Assembly (NCBI RefSeq): GCF_000758685.1
Contig: NZ_CP009286.1
Coordinates: 1,642,501-1,706,500 of the forward strand
Source: Paenibacillus stellifer
GTDB lineage: Bacteria; Bacillota; Bacilli; Paenibacillales; Paenibacillaceae
Length of the DNA: 64,000 bases
Reading direction: 5' to 3'
Shown here: positions 8,756 to 17,116 of the stretch, one piece after another
Layout: every line of letters begins with the position of its first letter
Position numbering within the stretch: position 1 is the stretch's first letter
Translations under genes and position numbers: made by a program
The notes under the pieces: model-generated
The model's database searches: none
What the model was told of the DNA's origin: nothing
The model's input: the letters and a program-made list of their open reading frames with translations, nothing else

Positions 8756-10120
8756 ATGGCTGTTACCAAAAATGAGCACGGGCAGACCAATTCAATCAAT
8801 CAGGTGCGCTACGGCTGTGCCGTCGGCGCCCTGTACAGCGTCGTATCCATTCCGGGCGCCGTTCCCATCGGGCACTGTGGACCGGGCTGCATGGACAAGC
8901 AATATACGAGCCTGGCTTTTTACAACGGCTTCCAGGGCAGCGGGTATTCGGGAGGCTCAGTCTCGCCAAGTGTCAATGCCGGTGAGCGTGAAGTCGTGTT
9001 CGGCGGCGAGAAGCGTCTGGATGAATTAATCAAATCCACGCTTAAGATCATAGAGGGCGACCTGTTCGTTGTGCTGAACGGGTGCATCGGAGAATTGGTC
9101 GGGGATGATGTCGGAGCGGTCGTCAGTAAATACCAGAAGCAGGGAGTGCCCATTGTGTATGCCGAAACCGGCGGGTTTAAGGGCAATAACTTCATCGGCC
9201 ATGAGATCATAGCGTCAGCCATCATTGATCAATACGTGGATAAATATGCGATTGACAAGGATCACAAGGAAAAAGGGCTGATCAATGTCTGGTCGGAGCT
9301 GCCGTATCAGAATACATTTTGGCGCGGGGACTTGACCGAGCTGAAGCGAATTCTGGAGGGGGCCGGGTTCAGGGTCAACATTTTGTTCGGCGGCAAATCG
9401 GGCGGCGTCGAGGAGTGGAAGACGATCCCGCATGCACAGTTCAATCTGGTCGTCTCGCCATGGCTCGGGCTGAAGACAGCCAAGCATCTGGAACAAAAGT
9501 ACAATCAGCCGTATTTGCACATCCCGGTGCTGCCGATCGGTGCGCAGCAGACTGCCGACTTTATTAGAGAGGTTGTTGGATACGCGGGCATTGATCCAGC
9601 TACGGCCGAATCTTTTATCGAGCAGGAAGAACAAGAGTACTATTATTATCTGGAGCATTTCAATGATTTCTATGCGGAATATTGGTGGGGCTTGCCGGCA
9701 ACCTATGCCGTAGTCGGGGACAGCACGTACAATCTGGCCTTGAACAAGTTTCTGGTGAACCAGCTCGGCTTAATTCCCAAAAGACAAATCATCACTGACA
9801 ATGCGCCGGAAAAATATCGGGAAGCCATCGCAGAGCAATATCAGCAGCTCGCTCATGACGTCGCCACCACGGTCGATTTTGTGGAAGACGGCTATATCGT
9901 TGGCAAACTATTGAGAGAGACTGATTTCGGGCATAAGCCCCCGATTATTTTTGGAACGACATGGGAAAGAGACACAGCCAAGGCGCTGAAGGGCAACATC
10001 GTCGAGGTCGGATTTCCGGCGTCCTATGAAGTCGTTCTGAACAAAAGCTACATCGGATACAGAGGCGCATTGCAGCTTCTTGAGAAAATATTCACTACCG
10101 CTATAAGCGCCAGCGCATAG
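8756..10120 (+). CDS. Nitrogenase component 1-like protein, beta type (NifK/NifN-related)
   Basis: 454 residues, partner of the preceding gene. It shows RYGCAVGAL, PIGHCGPGCMDKQ and NGCIGELVGDDV, which match the positions of the three cluster cysteines of NifK. The GELVGDDV motif is the family's 'AEVIGDD' signature. The central region has PVLPIGAQQTADFI and a C-terminal GFPASYEVV, both typical of the beta fold. With the alpha-type protein it should form a heterotetramer binding an iron-sulfur cluster and receiving electrons from a NifH-like ATPase that must be encoded elsewhere. Good AAAGGAG before the ATG. Exact function unknown. Confidence 0.8.
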   Translation: MAVTKNEHGQTNSINQVRYGCAVGALYSVVSIPGAVPIGHCGPGCMDKQYTSLAFYNGFQGSGYSGGSVSPSVNAGEREVVFGGEKRLDELIKSTLKIIEGDLFVVLNGCIGELVGDDVGAVVSKYQKQGVPIVYAETGGFKGNNFIGHEIIASAIIDQYVDKYAIDKDHKEKGLINVWSELPYQNTFWRGDLTELKRILEGAGFRVNILFGGKSGGVEEWKTIPHAQFNLVVSPWLGLKTAKHLEQKYNQPYLHIPVLPIGAQQTADFIREVVGYAGIDPATAESFIEQEEQEYYYYLEHFNDFYAEYWWGLPATYAVVGDSTYNLALNKFLVNQLGLIPKRQIITDNAPEKYREAIAEQYQQLAHDVATTVDFVEDGYIVGKLLRETDFGHKPPIIFGTTWERDTAKALKGNIVEVGFPASYEVVLNKSYIGYRGALQLLEKIFTTAISASA

Positions 10121-10602
10121 CTCCCGTCATGGCACTGCTGATGGAACCGGAACCGGCCGGGCAGGGTCGCAGTAAGTCGGCCCTTCCAAGTCCAATGGCT
10201 CCTGCCCGCTTCTCCCGCAGTCTGCGGCGTGGCCCGGCTGTCCGGTTAGAGATGCCGGTTCCCCCTGCAGTACGTCTGCTTCTCCCGCAGATTCTTCGCA
10301 ATATTGCACTTTCCTAACGCTTGCCCCACCTCAAGCAAGCCGCTGCTTCCTACGGAGCCTCCCGGAGGAAGCACGGCTATGCACCATTATTCTCGCGAAT
10401 ACACTCTCCCTAGCAATTTCTAATTTCTTCTGCCAAATAAAACATTGTACATGTTGAGTTTGAGTACAATTGTACCGCATACTGCAAGCACAGCGCCGTT
10501 GTCCTTCACTTTCTGGCTTGTTGGCGCAGGCTTCTTCAATTATGGCATGGCCCGATTATGACTGCGTACACATCCTGTACCGTTTATGGAGGTGTTGGAG
10601 AT
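10121..10602 (+). promoter_or_regulatory. Intergenic region with a GTACAAT/ATTGTAC repeat cluster
   Basis: 480 bases without a convincing gene. ATTGTAC at 10444-10450 is followed by the perfect 12-base palindrome GTACAATTGTAC at 10464-10475, so three ATTGTAC half-sites lie in 32 bases. A weak promoter (TTGAGT 10454-10459, CATACT 10478-10483, spacing 18) overlaps them. This looks like a repressor operator for the gene at 10603. The GC-rich first half (10121-10370) shows nothing I can name. Confidence 0.4.
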
Positions 10603-11490
10603 TTGACGGGAACCGCCACTACTCTGCTCTTTAAAAGCGTGTGCTTCGCTCCGAGCGAATATTTCGGGAATTCTCCGGAATCGCGGGAGTTCGGCGAGAA
10701 AATCGCCGAGGTGCCCATCATTATCGACTTATTCAAGGTTCCCCTGCTCAAGCTGCGGTGGGAGACGGTCGCTGATGAACTGAGCGGCAGCAGGGACGGA
10801 ATTCGGGGCGCCATGTACTCCCGGTTCATCGGCAAGCCTGGAGAGCGGTATTTCCTATGCGGCGATGCACGCTATTATCAGCAGGTGCATGAGCTGCCGG
10901 CGAGGGCAAGGATGAGCGGAACCGCCGGTCTGCTTCAGGTTCAGTATAAGATGATGGGGCTCGGCCCGAGGAACATGGCTTATGTCACGCCGCTCCTGAC
11001 GAATATCTCCTTGGCGGAAATCCGGCAGATGACGGTCAAAGACATAGGCATGGCCGCGTCCATTATGCTGCTGCTGTCTTCGTCCGATGCCCAAGCCGCC
11101 GCCGTGCCGGACAAGGTACTTGCCGGCAACGCACAGGCGGTCCCGAGCCTTCCAGCTCATATAGCCGCCGTTACGAATCAGGACGCATGGATGCTCAGAG
11201 TGTGGACTGAACAGGGTGTCAGGAAGGCGATTGAGGAAGCGGTCGCCGCCGGGGATACGGGGCTTATCTCGCTATCCGCAGCGCCTGTCTACGAGCGCGC
11301 CTCTGAATCCAGCCCCGGAGACAGACTGGGCGCGCCTCCTGTCGGCCGCCTCTATCTGGTCAAGGTCAAGGAATCCATCGGCAAGCTGCCGCAGCTGTAT
11401 GAGGAGTTTGACATATCCGGCTACGCCGTAGACAAACAGCGGTTCACCCGAACGCGGATGTTCGGCAGTTTCACGGTGGACAGTCCATAA
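10603..11490 (+). CDS. Conserved-looking protein of unknown function
   Basis: I do not recognise this 295-residue protein. The upstream ATG at 10558 lacks a Shine-Dalgarno, whereas TTG at 10603 has GGAGGTG (10588-10594) 8 bases before it, so I chose TTG. Visible features: KSVCFAPSEYFG near the start, a basic GLGPRNMAYVTPLLTN segment, a short hydrophobic stretch IGMAASIMLLLSS around the middle that looks too short for a membrane anchor, and two cysteines in the N-terminal half. Base composition matches the neighbouring core genes. It lies between the nitrogenase-like pair and an aminotransferase, and a regulatory repeat cluster precedes it. Any link with the redox pair is inference. Confidence 0.6.
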   Translation: MTGTATTLLFKSVCFAPSEYFGNSPESREFGEKIAEVPIIIDLFKVPLLKLRWETVADELSGSRDGIRGAMYSRFIGKPGERYFLCGDARYYQQVHELPARARMSGTAGLLQVQYKMMGLGPRNMAYVTPLLTNISLAEIRQMTVKDIGMAASIMLLLSSSDAQAAAVPDKVLAGNAQAVPSLPAHIAAVTNQDAWMLRVWTEQGVRKAIEEAVAAGDTGLISLSAAPVYERASESSPGDRLGAPPVGRLYLVKVKESIGKLPQLYEEFDISGYAVDKQRFTRTRMFGSFTVDSP

Positions 11491-11583
11491 CATTTGATTG
11501 TTTTAAGCGTACAGATCATGTTAAGGTGATTGTTAAATACGGTTAAAAATTTGGGTATAGCTCAAACTTGGAGGCATTAAGAA

Positions 11584-12756
11584 ATGGATTATGTATTTTC
11601 GAACCGCTTTGCGGCGCTTCAGCCATCCATCATTCGTGAAATTCTGAAAGCCAGCTCAGGGCAGAATGTCATTCCCTTCTCGGCGGGGAACCCGGCGGTC
11701 GAGACCTTCCCGGCCCAGGCCATCCGCTCTTTTACGCAGACGATTCTGGAGGAGAACCCCGTAGCCGCTCTGCAATATGGCATAACGGAAGGATATGAGC
11801 CGCTTCGCCAGGTATTAAAGAAACAGCTGCAGGAGAGCCATAATGCCGGACGGGAATCGGATGAATTGATCATTGTCTCCGGCGCCCAGCAGGGAATCGA
11901 GCTGGCCTGTAAAGTGCTGTGCAACGAAGGCGATGCCATCATCTGTGAAAGTCCCAGCTTTATCGGCTCCCTGAATTCCTTCCGTTCTGCGGGAGCCAGA
12001 CTGGTCGGAGTTCCGATGGAGCCTGACGGGCTGAATATCGAACAACTGGAGCATGCGCTGAAGACGGAGAAGAACGTCAAGCTTCTGTATTTGATCCCAA
12101 GCTTCCAGAACCCGACGGGCATCACGACAAGCCTGGAGAAGCGGAAAGCCATTTACGAGCTGGCCCGGAAGTACGGGGTGTTGATTCTGGAAGACAACCC
12201 GTACGGTGAGCTTAGATTCAAAGGCGAGGATATACCGACGATCAAGTCGCTGGATGATGAAGGGCTGGTCATTTATGTAGGCTCCTTCTCCAAAATACTG
12301 TCCCCCGGGCTGCGCCTCGGGTTTGTTCTGGCGCCTTCGGAGGTCGTTCAGAAGATGGTGGTAGCGAAGCAGGGGGAAGACGTACATACGGCGATGCTCC
12401 CGCAGCTGCTGGCATATAAATTCATGACGGAATACGATTATGAGGGCCACATCAAGCTGATCCGCGAGGTTTACCGGCGAAAGAGCGAACTGATGATTAA
12501 CAGCCTGGAACAATACATGGATTCGTCGATTACGTTCACCCATCCGGACGGCGGACTGTTCCTGTGGTGCGATCTGCCGGCGGACAGACCGATGCTGGAG
12601 TACTGCAAGCAGGCCGCTGCCAAGGGAGTGGCGGTTGTTCCGGGCACAGCCTTCCTGATCGATACACAGGAGCCGTGCAACTCGTTCCGGCTGAATTACT
12701 CCACGCCTTCCGATGAGCAAATCGTGGAGGGCATCAAAATATTAGGCACCGTATAA
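11584..12756 (+). CDS. PLP-dependent aminotransferase, class I/II (MocR/LysN-like catalytic fold)
   Basis: 390 residues of a fold-type I aminotransferase. The Schiff-base lysine is in VGSFSKILSPGLRLGF; PSFQNPTGI and EDNPYGELRF are the substrate/cofactor loops, and SFRLNYS near the end contains the carboxylate-binding Arg. Closest in feel to 2-aminoadipate/aromatic aminotransferases and to the catalytic half of MocR regulators, but it lacks a helix-turn-helix. It transfers an amino group from an amino acid to a 2-oxo acid in the cytoplasm. TTGGAGG precedes the ATG. The substrate cannot be specified. Confidence 0.88.
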   Translation: MDYVFSNRFAALQPSIIREILKASSGQNVIPFSAGNPAVETFPAQAIRSFTQTILEENPVAALQYGITEGYEPLRQVLKKQLQESHNAGRESDELIIVSGAQQGIELACKVLCNEGDAIICESPSFIGSLNSFRSAGARLVGVPMEPDGLNIEQLEHALKTEKNVKLLYLIPSFQNPTGITTSLEKRKAIYELARKYGVLILEDNPYGELRFKGEDIPTIKSLDDEGLVIYVGSFSKILSPGLRLGFVLAPSEVVQKMVVAKQGEDVHTAMLPQLLAYKFMTEYDYEGHIKLIREVYRRKSELMINSLEQYMDSSITFTHPDGGLFLWCDLPADRPMLEYCKQAAAKGVAVVPGTAFLIDTQEPCNSFRLNYSTPSDEQIVEGIKILGTV

Positions 12757-12782
12757 GAAGCGGCCGCCTGTGCAAGAGTACG

Positions 12783-12877
12783 AAGACGCCTTCGGCAGGA
12801 ATGCCGGGGGCGTCTTAATGAAGCGAGATAAGAAGAAGAGAAACCCATGTATTTGAGACGTTGGGTTTCTCTTTTTT
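12783..12877. terminator. Two hairpins between aminotransferase and rmuC
   Basis: First AAGACGCC (12783-12790) with GGCGTCTT (12809-12816). Second GAGAAACCCA (12838-12847) with TGGGTTTCTC (12862-12871) followed by six T. The second is a standard terminator for the aminotransferase; read in reverse these hairpins may also serve the converging rmuC. Confidence 0.75.
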
Positions 12878-12914
12878 GATTATTGCTGTTCGGTTCAAGG
12901 ACCGGTGTGCCAAC

Positions 12915-14207
12915 CTACGCAAGCTCTTCATCCGGTTCCATATGTCCGATTAACTGGATGGATTCGTTCGAAGGAAGCTCTTGAACAGACCGGAGCTTCC
13001 GCTCTATCGTGCGTGTTTTGCGTGAAGCGGTTTCGATGGTATTGCTCGCTTCCTGAAGTTTCTTATAGGTTTTATCAAGAATGCCGCCGAATGTGCCAAA
13101 CTCCGTCTTGACCGCGCCGAGGAGCTGCCAGACATCGCTGGACCGCTTCTCGATCGCAAGTGTGCGGAAGCCCATTTGCAGGCTGTTGAGCAGGGCAGCG
13201 AGTGTAGTCGGGCCAGCCAGTGTGACGCGATATTCACGTTGGAGTGTATCGGCAAGGCCAGGCCGCCGCAAAACTTCCGCGTACAAGCCCTCCGTCGGCA
13301 GGAACATAACGGCAAAATCCGTCGTATGCGGGGGATCTATGTACTTGGCTTTAATCGTCTTCGCCTCAAGCTTGATGCGCTGTTCAAGCTTGCTTACCGA
13401 CTCGCCTGCAGCCACAACATCTCCCGCTTCCTGCGCCTCAATCAGTCGCTGATAATCCTCCAGCGGAAACTTCGAATCAATGGGCATCCAGATAAACTGC
13501 TCATCGTTTGTCTTGGACGGCAGCTTGATCGCAAACTCCACGCGGTCCGCCGATCCTTTCCGTGTAGCAACGTTCGCTTCATACTGCTCGGCTGTCAGGG
13601 TCTGCTCAAGCAGGTTCCCGAGCTGGATCTCCCCCCAATTGCCGCGTGTCTTCACATTGGACAGCACCTTTTTCAGATCGCCAACGCCCGTGGCTAATGA
13701 CTGCATTTCTCCCAGACCCTTATGTACCTGCTCCAACCGTTCGCTTACTAGCTTGAAAGATTCACCAAGGCGTGTCTCAAGTGTATTCTGAAGCTTCTCG
13801 TCCACCGTAGCGCGCATCTGTTCCAGCTGGCCGCGGTTATCTTCACGGAGCAGTCTCAGCTGATCCTCTACCCGCTCCCGCAGCTTGTCTATGCGTTCTT
13901 CATTATGCTTCATGTCGCTCTTCAACAGTGCTGAAAGATCCGCCACTTTGCTGCTGAGCGTTTCGTTGAACGTCTTCAGTGTAGTCACGAGCTCCTGTTT
14001 CTGCATTCCTGACAATTTCGTCAGCAAATTAAGCTGCGAGTTGCTGAATCCTTCTAATCGTGAACTCAGCTCATCTCTTGTGAGCCTGGATTGTTGTTGA
14101 ATTTCCGGACGCAGTAATGTAGCTCCACTATCAGTACGTTTAAACATCAGTAAGATAATAACAATCATATTCAAAATAAGGCTAACCACAAGCAATATAT
14201 TTTCCAT
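12915..14207 (-). CDS. rmuC: RmuC-type DNA recombination protein
   Basis: 430 residues. An N-terminal membrane anchor (ILLVVSLILNMIVIILLMF) precedes a long coiled coil (about residues 50-190) and the RmuC nuclease-like domain with NWGEIQLGNLLEQ, WMPIDSKFPLEDYQRL, FLPTEGLYAEVLRR and GPTTLAALLNSLQMGF. RmuC proteins limit inverted-repeat-promoted rearrangement and have a predicted PD-(D/E)XK-like core, represented here by the PIDSKFP motif. The ATG at 14207 is chosen because GGAGG lies 7 bases upstream; the frame stays open a little further. Stands alone on the minus strand. Confidence 0.92.
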   Translation of the reverse strand: MENILLVVSLILNMIVIILLMFKRTDSGATLLRPEIQQQSRLTRDELSSRLEGFSNSQLNLLTKLSGMQKQELVTTLKTFNETLSSKVADLSALLKSDMKHNEERIDKLRERVEDQLRLLREDNRGQLEQMRATVDEKLQNTLETRLGESFKLVSERLEQVHKGLGEMQSLATGVGDLKKVLSNVKTRGNWGEIQLGNLLEQTLTAEQYEANVATRKGSADRVEFAIKLPSKTNDEQFIWMPIDSKFPLEDYQRLIEAQEAGDVVAAGESVSKLEQRIKLEAKTIKAKYIDPPHTTDFAVMFLPTEGLYAEVLRRPGLADTLQREYRVTLAGPTTLAALLNSLQMGFRTLAIEKRSSDVWQLLGAVKTEFGTFGGILDKTYKKLQEASNTIETASRKTRTIERKLRSVQELPSNESIQLIGHMEPDEELA

Positions 14208-14594
14208 ATGAATACCTCCTTTACTCCATTTTACACCCAAAGATTGTCTATCTGTATCCTAAAACTAGGTTATACGGGCTGTTCTAGCGGAGCGGAATAG
14301 AATCGTTGTTCCTATAGCAGGGTCATGTCGGTTGTTGGGGCATTCGTCTCCTAATCCGTTATTCTATGATTTCGTCCAGGATGCAGCTGCTTGGGAGATC
14401 GAAGATCAGTATATGTTCGGTCCCAATCTAATACCGTGCCGGAAGTTGGAAGACAAGCTATTTGGAGCGATAAGTCGGTCCCAATAAGCAGACTTGTCTT
14501 CTGAAGGTGAAATGGTATATGTTATATTATTGATAATATGGATTTTTTTCTGTATGGTAGTGAAAATGCTTATGATATGCGAGGAGGATAATTG
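14208..14594. other. Intergenic region with paired short repeats
   Basis: About 390 bases with no supported gene. GAAGACAAG (14449-14457) is mirrored by CTTGTCTTC (14493-14501), and TCGGTCCCAAT occurs at 14417-14427 and again at 14475-14485. No T-run follows the inverted repeat, so it is not an obvious terminator. Confidence 0.4.
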
Positions 14595-15245
14595 ATGTAT
14601 ACGCAAGAGAACATTGAATTCTTACATAACCATATTGAGAGATACATAGGCCCAGTCTCAAATATTTTCAAAGAAATTGTTTCCGATCATGTGTCAATAG
14701 ATGTTCTGGTTGTTGCGCCGACGCCTCAAAGGAACTATTACACATTAATTACTTGCGGGATGAGCGAGTTTCCCATGACAGTTCCTGCTGGAGCGGAAGA
14801 ATATCGATATGCTGAACTTATGATATCCCTGCCTCCTACGTGGAAGCTGTCAGATGAGGATTTTAAGGATGAACGAAATTATTGGCCCATTCGAGCATTG
14901 AAGAAGGCAGCGAGATTTCCGCATGACTACAACACTTGGCTTTATTTAGGTCATACTGTCACGAATGGGAATCCGGCACAGCCATATTGTGATACTGCAA
15001 AGTTTCAGAGCATGTTAATTTGGGTTCCGGAAGTAGAGAATGTATCTGATTTCTTTTATTTTAATATCTCCGACGACAAAGAAGTACGGTTCTATAATTT
15101 GGTTCCTTTATATAAGGAAGAACTTGATTTCACTATGAAGAATGGCGGAGAGGCTCTGATCAACAAACTAAATAAAATAGGAGCAACTGAGGTAGTTAAT
15201 ATCTCGCGTAAAAATTCTTGTAAAAAGGTGTTTGGTTTCTTATAA
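14595..15245 (+). CDS. Suppressor-of-fused (SUFU) domain protein
   Basis: 216 residues with the bacterial SUFU-domain pattern: an N-terminal helix with HIERYIGPVSNIFKEI, then HVSIDVLVVAPTPQRNYYTLITCGMSEFPM, YRYAELMISLPPTW and a late YNLVPLYKEELDF. In bacteria these small proteins are often immunity proteins of polymorphic toxins or stand-alone genes of unknown role. No toxin gene adjoins it here. ATG at 14595 is preferred over TTG at 14592 because GAGGAGG ends 7 bases before it. It lies just upstream of the sigK locus. Confidence 0.8.
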   Translation: MYTQENIEFLHNHIERYIGPVSNIFKEIVSDHVSIDVLVVAPTPQRNYYTLITCGMSEFPMTVPAGAEEYRYAELMISLPPTWKLSDEDFKDERNYWPIRALKKAARFPHDYNTWLYLGHTVTNGNPAQPYCDTAKFQSMLIWVPEVENVSDFFYFNISDDKEVRFYNLVPLYKEELDFTMKNGGEALINKLNKIGATEVVNISRKNSCKKVFGFL

Positions 15246-15553
15246 TGTCTTCGACCTTATGAATTGCAGCCCGTAACTCAAGCGAAAGGGTTGTGATATG
15301 GCTAGGTCTGCACCTTCCTAAAAAACTTGCGTGGCATTCGCGGACTGAACCAACAAGTCAGGCTGCCCTTCCGAAGAAGCGACTCTATTTGAAGTAATTG
15401 AATGATGATGGATGATTGGCTATTGAAGTTTTTTGCCGCTGTTTTTAGCGGTACTGGCACTTGTAGGCACCTGCCCACATACAATGAACTGACCGTGAAC
15501 CCGTAAGTCTTGCTGACCGGTTTCATTGTACACGTGCGGGAGGTGTCGCCAAG
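15246..15553 (+). promoter_or_regulatory. sigK upstream region with candidate mother-cell promoter
   Basis: CATACAAT at 15478-15485 matches the -10 element used by the mother-cell factors sigma-E and sigma-K, about 70 bases before the sigK start. A -35 with an AC-containing GGCAC lies upstream but is poorly defined. Known biology: sigK is first transcribed by sigma-E with SpoIIID. Nothing else recognisable in these 308 bases. Confidence 0.45.
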
Positions 15554-15907
15554 GTGTCCGGATTCTTAAGCGCGATCGCGCTGCTGATCAAGGAACTGAC
15601 GCTGCTGGTATCGTATGTAAGGAACAATGCGTTTCCGCAGCCGCTGACGGAGGAAGAGGAGAGCCGATACTTAGGGAGAATGGCGGAAGGAGATGCCAAG
15701 GCCCGGAACATGCTGATTGAACATAACCTGCGGCTCGTTGCGCATATCGTCAAGAAATTCGACAATACCGGAGAGGACATGGAGGATCTCATCTCCATCG
15801 GCACCATCGGGCTGATCAAAGCGATCGAGAGCTACCGCCCGAACAAAGGGACCAAGCTCGCCACCTTCGCGGCCCGCTGTATCGAGAACGAGATTCTAAT
15901 GTCATAA
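15554..15907 (+). CDS. sigK: RNA polymerase sigma-K factor, N-terminal half (interrupted gene)
   Basis: 117 codons, of which the first 112 are sigma-K. The pro-sequence (about residues 1-20, ending LTLLVS before [11 protein letters not shown]) matches the membrane-inserted leader that SpoIVFB removes. Region 2 follows: [19 protein letters not shown] and [18 protein letters not shown]. The reading ends abruptly after CIENEILM with a Ser and a stop, exactly where the B. subtilis gene is split by skin. The second half is at 63835-64000. It cannot give a working sigma factor until the intervening DNA is excised in the mother cell. GTG start with GGGAGG about 9 bases upstream. Confidence 0.95.
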   Translation: MSGFLSAIALLIKELTLLVSYVRNNAFPQPLTEEEESRYLGRMAEGDAKARNMLIEHNLRLVAHIVKKFDNTGEDMEDLISIGTIGLIKAIESYRPNKGTKLATFAARCIENEILMS

Positions 15908-15915
15908 GTGAGCAT
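15888..15915. other. attL: left recombination site of the sigK intervening element
   Basis: Core CGAGAT at 15889-15894, shared with the right end. The inner arm (15894-15915, beginning TTCTAATGTCAT) is the inverted complement of 63811-63832 with 20 of 22 bases matching. The preceding chromosomal bases belong to sigK codons. Confidence 0.85.
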
Positions 15916-15938
15916 TGTGTTTCAGCCCTCATTTATTA

Positions 15939-15965
15939 AGCCACATCAGAGCATGTGGCTTTTTA
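15939..15965 (+). terminator. Terminator just inside the skin element
   Basis: AGCCACAT-CAGAGC-ATGTGGCT followed by TTTTT. It would stop transcripts from the sigK promoter before they enter the element. Confidence 0.85.
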
Positions 15966-16084
15966 CATGTACTGAAAAGGATCAAGGATCTTGATTCAAA
16001 TGAAATTTATAAGCGTGGCTTTTGAGTAATGAGTATAATAAATTCACATCAAAGTAAATTTAGGGATGTGTGAGGTGAACGTAG

Positions 16085-16306
16085 TTGAAGAGTGAGGAAT
16101 TTCGCAATGTTTTAAAGAATTCTTTAACATTTACAATAAGTAAAGAAATCATGAAAAGAATTAATCAATGGGACCAATGTAAAGCAGTTGACGTAAGCGG
16201 GGCTAAATTCGCTTTTACTTTTATCCCCTCGGGCTTAGGCACATATCTAATTGTTAAATGTGATGTGTGTCAACGTGAATTACATATTTCTGATGACATG
16301 GAGTAA
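16085..16306 (+). CDS. Small protein of unknown function
   Basis: 73 residues starting at TTG with GAGGTG upstream. It carries a late CDVCQREL, a single CxxC that could bind metal as a dimer, and no other recognised motif. First gene inside the element. Not recognised. Confidence 0.45.
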   Translation: MKSEEFRNVLKNSLTFTISKEIMKRINQWDQCKAVDVSGAKFAFTFIPSGLGTYLIVKCDVCQRELHISDDME

Positions 16307-16345
16307 TTCCGAGTTAAATTCTTCGAATAACATCATCAGTAACTT

Positions 16346-16374
16346 TTGACTTGATTAAATCATTCGAATATAAT
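16346..16374 (+). promoter_or_regulatory. Sigma-A promoter of darT-darG
   Basis: TTGACT (16346-16351), 17-base spacer, TATAAT (16369-16374): nearly consensus. Leader of about 90 bases to darT. Confidence 0.8.
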
Positions 16375-16379
16375 CAATA

Positions 16380-16422
16380 CGAACATATATTCTGTTACTA
16401 CCTGGGAGGAAATTCATTTCCT
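16380..16422 (+). promoter_or_regulatory. LexA-like box and inverted repeat in the darT leader
   Basis: CGAAC-ATAT-ATTCT at 16380-16393 differs by one core base from the Bacillus LexA site CGAAC-N4-GTTCG and lies at the expected transcription start. AGGAAAT-TC-ATTTCCT (16407-16422) is a perfect inverted repeat further down the leader. Either could mediate repression. Confidence 0.35.
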
Positions 16423-16468
16423 TTGTCGAAATAACACTCTAACGTGATTAGACATGGAGTGTAGCTAA

Positions 16469-17104
16469 ATGGTGCCGAATCCAACATTTATTTATCATAT
16501 AACGAGTATTGGGAATTTACATTCGATCCTTAACAATAATGGTCTCGTTTGTATAAACCAATTACACGAGCACGAAAGCTCTTTCGTGAATATTGCTTAT
16601 GAGCAAATTCAATCTAGACGCTCGGAAAAACAAGTTCCAATACATCCATACGGTAATCTACATGATTATGTTCCTTTTTACTTTGCGCCGCGGTCACCAA
16701 TGTTGTATACAATTAATCAAGGAAATGTGCCACAGTATCAAGGTGGTCAAAATCAAATTATATATTTGGTATCAACGGTACAACAAGTGTTATCAGAGAA
16801 AATCCCATTCGTGTTTACAGATGGACATGCGATCATGAGTTATTCCGAATTTTACAATGACCCGGTTGATTTAGAGCAAATTGACTGGGGAATAATGAGG
16901 TCCCAATATTGGTATGATACTACTGAATATCCTGACAGAAAACGGAAACGCCAGGCGGAGTTCTTGGCTTTTGAGTTTTTTCCCATTGACTCTATACTTG
17001 AAATTGGTGCAATTAATGAAACTTACAAGGGTGAGGCACTTAAAATTTTGCGTAATAACTCGATTAATATACCTGTTGAGGTACGCAGAGAATGGTATTA
17101 CTAA
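16469..17104 (+). CDS. darT: DarT-like DNA ADP-ribosyltransferase toxin (DUF4433)
   Basis: 211 residues. Family pattern: an N-terminal FIYHITSIGNLHSIL NAD-binding strand, VPFYFAPRSPMLYTI with the conserved Arg after the pocket, and RQAEFLAFEFFP holding the catalytic Glu. DarT enzymes attach ADP-ribose to thymidine bases in single-stranded DNA, blocking replication; they act as growth-arrest toxins and anti-phage effectors. The antitoxin follows after 12 bases. A strong promoter lies upstream. GGAGTG precedes the ATG. Sits near the left end of the element, where it could also penalise loss of the island. Confidence 0.92.
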   Translation: MVPNPTFIYHITSIGNLHSILNNNGLVCINQLHEHESSFVNIAYEQIQSRRSEKQVPIHPYGNLHDYVPFYFAPRSPMLYTINQGNVPQYQGGQNQIIYLVSTVQQVLSEKIPFVFTDGHAIMSYSEFYNDPVDLEQIDWGIMRSQYWYDTTEYPDRKRKRQAEFLAFEFFPIDSILEIGAINETYKGEALKILRNNSINIPVEVRREWYY

Positions 17105-17116
17105 GGTGGTGAGATT

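Noticed and set aside
7195..10120. Functional nitrogen fixation genes nifD and nifK
   Set aside because: The cofactor histidine motif is missing and no NifH or assembly genes are nearby; the family match is only at superfamily level.
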